Positions 1 to 4,799 of a stretch of DNA of 5,396 nucleotides are shown one piece after another. The notes beneath the pieces were generated by a model. That model saw nothing but the letters and a program-made list of their open reading frames with translations, was not told where the DNA came from and ran no database searches. The position numbers and the translations under genes were made by a program. How positions within the stretch are numbered: position 1 is the stretch's first letter; every line of letters begins with the position of its first letter. Source of the stretch: Mycobacterium sp. (GTDB lineage: Bacteria > Actinomycetota > Actinomycetes > Mycobacteriales > Mycobacteriaceae); contig JAHFVB010000373.1 of NCBI GenBank assembly GCA_023264755.1, positions 1 to 5,396 of the forward strand, given 5' to 3'.

Positions 1-1
1 A

Positions 2-1126
2 CTGATCTTCTTCGACCAGCCGGGCACCGGAGCCTCCGATCCCGTCACGCCGGGCGCGCTGTCGACCTTGGAGCAATGGGCCGACAGCATCACCGCGGTG
101 CTCGACGATCTCGGAAGTCGTGAAGCGGTCCTTCTCGTCAGCAGCGGCACGGTCGCGACGGGTGCGCTGTTCGCGGCAACACATCCGTCACGGACGACCG
201 CGCTCGTGGTGCTCGAGGGCTATACCGGGCAAGCAGTGCCCGAAGAGATCCCGGCTTCCTTCATCGCCAATTGGGGAACAGGGGAGATCGAGCATGCGGC
301 CAACCCCGACATGCCCTGGAACGAGGAGATTCGGGTGGCATGGGCGCGACACGAACGCCTGGCGGCGAGCCCGGCAACCTTCGGCCTATTGTTCCGCCTC
401 GTGCTCGGATTGGACGTAAAGGCGATCCTCCCGACCATCCGCGTGCCGACCCTCGTCGTTCACCACACCAACGACACTCTGGTCCGGCCCGAGTATGGCA
501 AGGACGTCGCCGATCACATTCCGGGCGCGAAATACGTTGAGCTGCCAGGACGCAATGCCTATCACTTCGTAGAACCATGGCGCCAGTCCTTCCAGCAGAT
601 CGCCGAATTCCTCACCGGCGAGCAGGCTGAGGTCGCCGATGATCGGGTTCTGGCCACTGTGCTGTTTACCGACATCGTGGACTCGACGCGACGCGCAGTG
701 GAGCTGGGGGACCGTGACTGGCATGCGCTGCTAGATGCGCACGACGCTGTCGTCCGCGCGCAACTCAATCGTTTCCGAGGTCGCGAGGTGAACACTTCGG
801 GAGACGGCTTTCTCGCGATGTTCGACGGCCCGCAGCGAGCGATCCGCTGCGCGATGTCGATCCGCGACTCAGTGAAGGCGCTCGGCATCGAGGTCCGAGC
901 CGGGTTGCACACCGGCGAGTGCGAGGTCCGCGGCGACGATATCGGCGGGATCGGCGTACACATCGGCGCGCGGGTGAGCGCACTGGCGGGGCCGAACGAC
1001 GTGCTCGTGTCCAGCACACTCCACGACCTGGTGATCGGCTCAGGGCTCGAGTTCGAAGACCGCGGTACCCACGACCTCAAGGGCATACCCGGTGCGTGGA
1101 ATCTCTTTGCCGTGGCGTCGACATAG
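2..1126 (+). CDS. Alpha/beta-hydrolase - class III adenylate/guanylate cyclase fusion protein (5' partial)
   Basis: The reading frame is open from the window edge to a TAG at 1124-1126, giving 374 visible residues (numbered here from the codon at 2). A start at the TTG at 68 would cut the hydrolase fold, because the codons before it encode the family motif FFDQPGTGASDP, so the true start lies upstream. Residues 1 to about 205 form an alpha/beta-hydrolase domain: a nucleophile-elbow-like LVSSG (45-49, Leu replacing the first Gly of GxSxG), a candidate acid in HTNDTLV and a His in NAYHF. Residues about 215-370 form a class III cyclase domain: FTDIVDST with metal Asp224, SGDGF with metal Asp268, and DIGGIGVHIGAR. 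Asn264 stands where adenylate cyclases have the adenine-selecting Lys. His320 replaces the transition-state Asn, while Arg324 is kept. Such proteins are predicted to make cAMP or a related cyclic nucleotide, probably in the cytosol since no membrane segment is visible. The gene converges on the galactan operon. The family call is firm; activity and substrate are uncertain. Confidence 0.9.
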   Translation: MIFFDQPGTGASDPVTPGALSTLEQWADSITAVLDDLGSREAVLLVSSGTVATGALFAATHPSRTTALVVLEGYTGQAVPEEIPASFIANWGTGEIEHAANPDMPWNEEIRVAWARHERLAASPATFGLLFRLVLGLDVKAILPTIRVPTLVVHHTNDTLVRPEYGKDVADHIPGAKYVELPGRNAYHFVEPWRQSFQQIAEFLTGEQAEVADDRVLATVLFTDIVDSTRRAVELGDRDWHALLDAHDAVVRAQLNRFRGREVNTSGDGFLAMFDGPQRAIRCAMSIRDSVKALGIEVRAGLHTGECEVRGDDIGGIGVHIGARVSALAGPNDVLVSSTLHDLVIGSGLEFEDRGTHDLKGIPGAWNLFAVAST

Positions 1127-1217
1127 CGGTCGTCGACCCGAATCATGTCGTGCCCGCGGCAACCGATTGTGAACCCGGTGTCAACGAAACGCGAACGAAT
1201 ACTTCGGGGGAGATGCT

Positions 1218-1237
1218 GGCGACGTCCGAACGTCCCC
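1218..1237 (-). terminator. Weak candidate hairpin between convergent genes
   Basis: GACGT (1221-1225) pairs with ACGTC (1230-1234) around a 4-nt loop. Two further G-C pairs (1218-1219 with 1236-1237) follow after one mismatch. It lies about 10 nt beyond the stop of the minus-strand VOC gene and about 90 nt beyond the cyclase stop. There is no U-tract on either strand, so it is not a classical intrinsic terminator. The rest of the 120-nt gap (1127-1246) shows no gene or clear signal. This is a position-based suggestion only. Confidence 0.2.
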
Positions 1238-1246
1238 ATCGTCACT

Positions 1247-1633
1247 TCACCGGTAGCTGGCGATCTCCACCAGGTTGCCATCGGGATCGCGGCAATAGTG
1301 CGACGTCATCGGACCCTGGGCGCCGGTCTTGGAGACCGGCCCCTCGGTGATCGCCACACCGCAGTCCCGCAGGTGCGCGCCGATGGCTGCCGGCTCGACG
1401 TCGGCGATGAAACACAGGTCGAGCGACCCCGGGGCGTCGGTCGCCGCGGTCACCCAGTTCGGTGCGCCGGTGGGCCGAACGTTGAGCTTCTGGGCGCCGA
1501 ACGCCAAGGCGATCCGGCCGGTGCCGAATTCCACCCGCCGCATCCCGAGCACCCGCACGTACCAGGCGACCGTGGCCTCGACGTCCCGACAGTTGAGCAC
1601 CACGTGGTCGATGCGATCGATGGTGAAGGTCAT
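1247..1633 (-). CDS. VOC (glyoxalase/bleomycin-resistance fold) family protein, GLOD5-like
   Basis: This is a complete 128-residue single-domain protein with two beta-alpha-beta-beta-beta modules: module 1 starts IDHVVLNCRDVEATVAWY (8-25) and module 2 begins near SLDLCFIAD (70-78). The pattern LGMR, FGAQKLNV (45-52), SLDLCF, GPMTSHYCRDPDGNLVEI (107-124) matches the VOC subgroup often annotated as 'glyoxalase/virulence protein' and resembling animal GLOD5. By alignment of the fold, candidate metal ligands are His10, Gln48, Asp72 (where classical glyoxalase I and FosA have His) and Glu123. The substrate is unknown, and true glyoxalase I activity should not be assumed. The ATG (1631-1633) lies 10 nt after the wzm stop, and AGGG at 1645-1642 overlaps that stop, so it is probably the last gene of the operon. 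I do not recall this gene after wzm in M. tuberculosis, where an epimerase-like gene (Rv3784) follows, so it may be a lineage-specific addition. Confidence 0.92.
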   Translation of the reverse strand: MTFTIDRIDHVVLNCRDVEATVAWYVRVLGMRRVEFGTGRIALAFGAQKLNVRPTGAPNWVTAATDAPGSLDLCFIADVEPAAIGAHLRDCGVAITEGPVSKTGAQGPMTSHYCRDPDGNLVEIASYR

Positions 1634-1641
1634 GACCCCAG

Positions 1642-1645
1642 CCCT
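1642..1645 (-). promoter_or_regulatory. Ribosome-binding site of the VOC gene, overlapping the wzm stop
   Basis: The minus strand reads AGGG at 1645-1642, 8 nt before the ATG at 1633. It overlaps the TAG stop of wzm (1646-1644). A ribosome terminating on wzm would sit on this site, which suggests translational coupling. A GGGG at 1639-1636 is too close to the ATG to be the better choice. Confidence 0.5.
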
Positions 1646-2474
1646 ACACCCAGTAGGGAACGCGGGCGCGGTACTGCCGCATCGCGAAGGCGGTCACGAT
1701 CCAGCCGACGATGGTCAGCACGATCACCACGACCCAGTGCCGCAGTTCCTGATCGGCGCCGATCAACGGCGCGCGCACGATGTCGACGTAGTGCAGCAGC
1801 GGGTTGAGCTCGATGATCCGTGACCACCCGCCCGCGCCCTGCTGGCGAAGTGTCTCGTCGTTCCAAATGATCGGCGTCATGTAGAACAACAGCTGCACGA
1901 GACTGAACAACAGCGGGCTGATGTCGCGGTATCGCGTGGCCAGGATGCCGAAGCACAGCGCCACCCAGACGCAGTTGAGCACGATGAGCCCCAGCGCCGG
2001 AATGAACGTCAGGTCGGTCCACTTCCACGGCTGCGGGAAGATGATCGCGATCACCACGTAGATGACGATGTTGTGCCCGAACAAGATGACCTGCCGCCAC
2101 ACCAGCCGGTAGACGTGCACCGACAGCGGAGTCGGAAGTTGCTTGATCAGACCTTCGTTGGCGACGAAGACGTCGGCGCCCTCGAGGATGGCCGCGTTGA
2201 TCAGGTTCCAGATGATCAGCCCGAGCGTGACGTACGGCAGGTGCTTGGACAGCTCGAGGTGAAACAGCTTGGAGTACAAGCCCCCCAGTGCGACGGCCAT
2301 GGTGCCGGTGGCGATGGTGATCCAGAACGGACCCAGCACCGAGCGCCGGTAACGCTGCTTGATGTCCTGCCAGCCCAGGTGCAACCACAGCTCGCGCTTG
2401 CCGAATCCCGAGGCGAGGTCACCCCAGGCGCGAGCGAACGTCCGCGACTGCGCGGCGGCATCGGTGAAGGTCAC
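1644..2474 (-). CDS. wzm: Galactan ABC exporter, membrane subunit Wzm (RfbD, Rv3783-like)
   Basis: This 276-residue ABC-2 type polysaccharide exporter permease is close to the roughly 280 residues of M. tuberculosis Rv3783. A cytoplasmic N-terminal segment ends in an amphipathic stretch (LWLHLGWQDIKQRYRRSVLG, 29-48), typical of Wzm proteins just before the first membrane span. Six hydrophobic segments are visible near residues 50-70, 81-100, 128-147, 156-178, 187-204 and 247-266. The RYRDISPLLFSLVQLLFYMT stretch (181-200) is a family hallmark. With Wzt it is proposed to carry decaprenyl-PP-linked galactan across the plasma membrane. The start is the GTG at 2474-2472, which shares GTGA with the glfT1 stop (4-nt overlap) and has AGGA six nucleotides upstream; the open frame further upstream is merely the shadow of glfT1. 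The N-terminus VTFTDAAAQSRTF and the total length support this start. Confidence 0.95.
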   Translation of the reverse strand: MTFTDAAAQSRTFARAWGDLASGFGKRELWLHLGWQDIKQRYRRSVLGPFWITIATGTMAVALGGLYSKLFHLELSKHLPYVTLGLIIWNLINAAILEGADVFVANEGLIKQLPTPLSVHVYRLVWRQVILFGHNIVIYVVIAIIFPQPWKWTDLTFIPALGLIVLNCVWVALCFGILATRYRDISPLLFSLVQLLFYMTPIIWNDETLRQQGAGGWSRIIELNPLLHYVDIVRAPLIGADQELRHWVVVIVLTIVGWIVTAFAMRQYRARVPYWV

Positions 2475-3376
2475 TCGGGGTCCTGCCTTCCGAACTTCTC
2501 GTGCCGGCCCAGCCGCCGCAACCGTAGCCATTCCCGAAGGCCGGCCGGGTCGCGTCTGCTGATCAGGAAGAACCAGCCGAAGCGCAGCCATTCCTGGGGG
2601 ATCAACTTGCGTAAACCGGGCTGCGACAACAGGTATCCGCGGTTGCGGTAGGTGAAGAAGCGTTTGGTGGCGTCGTCGGGATACTGCGTGTGCATGCGGC
2701 CACCGAGGATCGGCTTGAACTCGTCGGAGCCCTGGGGGTGCAGGTAGACCGCTTCCAGGCAGGTGCCGAACGGTAGCTTCGAGCGCACCAGTCGACGGTG
2801 CATTTCCACTTCGTCGCCCCGGATGAACAGCCGGATATCGGGCACGCCAATCGCTTCCAGCGTCGAGGCCCGAAAGAGTGCGCCGTTGAACAGGGAGGCG
2901 ATGCCGGGCAGCAGGTCCGAGGACGCCTCGGTGCGCAGCTCGTCGACCCGCCGCCGCCACACCAGGCCGCGGCGCAACGGAAACGCCAGTCGAGCCGGCT
3001 CGTCGAGGTCGCACACCATCGGGGACACCTCGGCAAGCGAATGCCTTGCCGCACAGTCCAGCAACGTCGCGAGCACCGCCGAGTCCGCCGGGCGACCATC
3101 GTCGTCGGCCAGCCACACCCAATCCGCGCCCTGGGCCAGGGCCGTCAGCATGCCGAGGGCGAACCCGCCGGCGCCGCCGAGATTGCGTCGCGATCCGAGG
3201 TAGGTCGTCGAAATCGGTTGGCCCGCAACGAGCTCACGCACCCGTTCGTCGTCGTCGTTGTCGACGACCACGAGGTGGTCGGGCATGCGGGTCTGGCTGG
3301 TGACCGCGTCCAGCGACTTGGCCAGTTGATCGACGCGCCGATGCGTCACCACGACTGCGCAGACGAGCTCACTCAT
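2471..3376 (-). CDS. glfT1: Galactofuranosyltransferase GlfT1 (galactan initiation, Rv3782-like)
   Basis: This 301-residue GT-A glycosyltransferase of family GT2 compares with about 304 residues for M. tuberculosis Rv3782. GlfT1 uses UDP-galactofuranose to add the first two Galf residues to decaprenyl-PP-GlcNAc-Rha at the inner face of the membrane; GlfT2 then builds the chain. Visible elements in order are the nucleotide-binding start VCAVVVTHRRVDQL (5-18), VVVDNDDD (36-43), RNLGGAGGFALGM (64-76), the metal-binding triad WLADDDG (DDD at 91-93), the acceptor-site and catalytic-base region FIRGDEVEMHRRL (184-196, with Asp189/Glu190), and YLHPQG with His213, which by analogy with GlfT2 is a metal ligand. 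A basic C-terminus (272-296) may contact the membrane. The ATG shares ATGA with the wzt stop, and the stop overlaps the wzm start, each by 4 nt. This tight coupling suggests matched amounts of initiating enzyme and exporter. No active-site residue appears lost. Confidence 0.96.
   Translation of the reverse strand: MSELVCAVVVTHRRVDQLAKSLDAVTSQTRMPDHLVVVDNDDDERVRELVAGQPISTTYLGSRRNLGGAGGFALGMLTALAQGADWVWLADDDGRPADSAVLATLLDCAARHSLAEVSPMVCDLDEPARLAFPLRRGLVWRRRVDELRTEASSDLLPGIASLFNGALFRASTLEAIGVPDIRLFIRGDEVEMHRRLVRSKLPFGTCLEAVYLHPQGSDEFKPILGGRMHTQYPDDATKRFFTYRNRGYLLSQPGLRKLIPQEWLRFGWFFLISRRDPAGLREWLRLRRLGRHEKFGRQDPE
2481..2484 (-). promoter_or_regulatory. Ribosome-binding site for wzm inside the glfT1 3' end
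   Basis: AGGA on the minus strand lies six nucleotides before the GTG at 2474, inside the last codons of glfT1. Together with the GTGA stop/start overlap, it decides the wzm start in favour of this GTG over the longer open frame. Confidence 0.6.
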
Positions 3377-4251
3377 GTGGGTCCATGCTCTTCGCGCAGG
3401 CGCTCATCGTGCATGTGCTCTTCGCGCAGGCGCTCATCGGCGGCATCGTGGAGGTTGTCCTCCTCGATCACTTCCCGCACGTGCCGCGCCGCGTCCTCGC
3501 CTTCGTAGGCGCGCACGACCTCTTCGATGCCGCCGCTGAGCTTGATGGTGCCGTGGTCGATCCACATCGCGGTCTTGCACAACCGGGCCAGGAATTCGTT
3601 GGAGTGGCTGGCGAAGACCAGAATGCCGGAGCGCGCCACCAGATCCTGCAGCCGGGTGCGGGCCTTCTTGAGGAATTCGGCGTCCACGGCGCCGATGCCC
3701 TCGTCGAGCAGCAGGATCTCGGGATCGATGCTCGTCACGACGCCCATCGCGAGGCGTACCCGCATGCCGGTGGAATAGGTCCGCAGGGGCATCGACAGGT
3801 AGTCGCCCAGTTCGGTGAAGTCGGCGATCTCGTCGACCCTGGCCGCCATCTGCTTGCGGGTCTGCCCCAGGAACATCCCGCGGATGATGATGTTCTCGAA
3901 GCCGGAGATCTCCGGATCCATGCCGACGCCCAGGTCGAACACCGGTGCCACTCGGCCGCGGACGGTCGCCGAGCCACGGGTCGGCTCGTAGATGCCGGAC
4001 AGCAGCCGAAGCAAGGTCGACTTGCCCGCCCCGTTGCGGCCGACGAGGCCGACCCGGTCGCCCATCTCGAGGGACATCGTGATGTCGCGCAGCGCCTCGA
4101 TGACGACGACGTTGGAGTCGTTGCGGCCGATCGCGCCGCCGGCCTTGCCGAGGAACGCCTTCTTCAGCGAGCGGGACTTGGCATCGAAGATCGGAAACTC
4201 CACCCAGGCGTTGCGGGTCGAGATCGCCGGGTGGGACGGTTGGCTGGTCAC
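3373..4251 (-). CDS. wzt: Galactan ABC exporter, ATPase subunit Wzt (RfbE, Rv3781-like)
   Basis: This 292-residue ABC ATPase drives export of lipid-linked galactan together with Wzm. Visible motifs are Walker A GRNGAGKST (71-79), the degenerate signature YSTGM (159-163) typical of Wzt/TagH-type ATPases, Walker B ILLLDE (179-184) and the H-loop His216 (FASHS). The N-terminal 50 residues (AWVEFPIFDAKSRSLKKAF) match the mycobacterial family. There is no C-terminal carbohydrate-binding domain such as that of E. coli O8/O9a Wzt. Instead the protein ends in a charged tail of about 45 residues holding a perfect repeat of DERLREEH (272-279 and 282-289). M. tuberculosis Rv3781 is about 273 residues as I recall it, so this tail is probably longer than usual. 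The start is the GTG at 4251-4249, 11 nt after the bpa stop; no good Shine-Dalgarno is visible, and no nearby upstream ATG or GTG is in frame. The stop overlaps the glfT1 ATG (ATGA). Confidence 0.95.
   Translation of the reverse strand: MTSQPSHPAISTRNAWVEFPIFDAKSRSLKKAFLGKAGGAIGRNDSNVVVIEALRDITMSLEMGDRVGLVGRNGAGKSTLLRLLSGIYEPTRGSATVRGRVAPVFDLGVGMDPEISGFENIIIRGMFLGQTRKQMAARVDEIADFTELGDYLSMPLRTYSTGMRVRLAMGVVTSIDPEILLLDEGIGAVDAEFLKKARTRLQDLVARSGILVFASHSNEFLARLCKTAMWIDHGTIKLSGGIEEVVRAYEGEDAARHVREVIEEDNLHDAADERLREEHMHDERLREEHGPT
3386..3439. repeat. Perfect 24-bp tandem duplication in the 3' end of wzt
   Basis: The 24 bases at 3386-3409 recur exactly at 3416-3439. The spacing is 30 bp (10 codons), so the copies stay in frame and encode DERLREEH twice, separated by Met-His. 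Perfect identity at every codon position, including wobble bases, suggests a recent slippage or duplication event. It lies just before the wzt stop and the overlapping glfT1 start. Confidence 0.9.
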
Positions 4252-4262
4252 TGCAGGAGGCT

Positions 4263-4784
4263 CTATAGGTACTGCCCGGTCCCGCTCGGGCGGTGGCCCG
4301 GCCCGCTGGTGCCAGGCGGTAGCGCGCCCTGACGCATCTGCTCGAGCTGCGCGCGGGCGGCCATCTGCTGGGCGAACAGCGCCGTCTGGATGCCGTGGAA
4401 CAGTCCCTCGAGCCAGCCGACCAGCTGAGCCTGAGCGATGCGGAGCTCGGCGTCCGACGGCAGGCTGTCCTCGGTGAACGGCAGGGTGAGCCGCTCGAGC
4501 TCGTCGCGCAGCTCGGGCGCCAGCGCCTCCTCGAGTTCGCGGACGCTGCGGGCGTGAATCTCGCGCAGGCGGGTGCGGCTGGCGTCGTCGAGCGGGGCGG
4601 CCCGAACCTCCTCCAGCAGCTGCTTGATCATCGTGCCGATCCGCATGACCTTGGCTGGCTGCTCGACGAGGTCGGTCAGGGCCCGCTCATCCGAATCGGC
4701 GTCGCCGTCTGCGGCGGCCACCGCGGCCAGGTCGCCACCGATGATCTCGACGTCGCTGTCATCTGCCGAGGGGATATTCGTCAT
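4263..4784 (-). CDS. bpa: Bacterial proteasome activator Bpa (PafE, Rv3780-like)
   Basis: This 173-residue protein compares with about 174-178 for M. tuberculosis Rv3780. Bpa forms a ring that docks on the 20S proteasome without ATP and opens the gate for degradation of unfolded or specific proteins such as HspR. The N-terminus (1-37) is acidic and probably disordered. Residues about 38-152 form the helical bundle (for example VMRIGTMIKQLLEEVR, 46-61; REIHARSVRELEEAL, 74-88; AQLVGWLEGLFHGIQTALFAQQ, 119-140). A flexible Gly/Pro tail leads to the C-terminal GQYL (170-173), the docking motif for the alpha-ring pockets. All hallmarks are intact. The ATG at 4784-4782 has GAGGA four nucleotides upstream and begins 15 nt after the stop of the Rv3779-like gene. 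The wzt start follows 11 nt after its stop, so it is very likely co-transcribed with the galactan export genes. Confidence 0.97.
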   Translation of the reverse strand: MTNIPSADDSDVEIIGGDLAAVAAADGDADSDERALTDLVEQPAKVMRIGTMIKQLLEEVRAAPLDDASRTRLREIHARSVRELEEALAPELRDELERLTLPFTEDSLPSDAELRIAQAQLVGWLEGLFHGIQTALFAQQMAARAQLEQMRQGALPPGTSGPGHRPSGTGQYL

Positions 4785-4788
4785 CGCG

Positions 4789-4793
4789 TCCTC
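4789..4793 (-). promoter_or_regulatory. Ribosome-binding site of bpa
   Basis: The minus strand reads GAGGA at 4793-4789, four nucleotides before the ATG at 4784. It sits in the 15-nt gap after the preceding stop codon and supports the bpa start. Confidence 0.65.
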
Positions 4794-4799
4794 AAACTC

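Noticed and set aside
1127..1246. Possible promoter or small gene in the convergent gap
   Set aside because: No -10/-35 pair placed to serve either neighbour and no start with a ribosome-binding site; both flanking genes end here.
562..1281. Open frame of 239 codons on the minus strand opposite the cyclase
   Set aside because: Ser/Arg-rich composition typical of antisense frames in GC-rich DNA; the plus strand has clear cyclase motifs.
2475..3122. Longer version of the wzm frame extending to 3122
   Set aside because: The extra 200 or so residues overlap glfT1 in another frame, are Arg/Gly-rich and have no homology to Wzm. The GTG at 2474 with its AGGA site and the usual family length fits better.
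3251..3281. Two mutually exclusive hairpins (3251-3268 and 3265-3281) resembling an attenuator
   Set aside because: They fall inside the coding region for the VVVDNDDD strand of GlfT1, where repeated GAC and GTC codons create inverted repeats by composition. No leader peptide or U-tract is present.
2798..3508. Open frame of 236 codons on the plus strand opposite glfT1
   Set aside because: It is rich in Arg, Ser and His and low in hydrophobic residues, spans the glfT1/wzt junction and has no recognisable motif; it is a shadow of glfT1.
3385..4332. Open frame of 315 codons on the plus strand opposite wzt
   Set aside because: It is the antisense shadow of a high-GC gene: the protein shows no fold-like pattern, and the opposite strand has complete ABC motifs.
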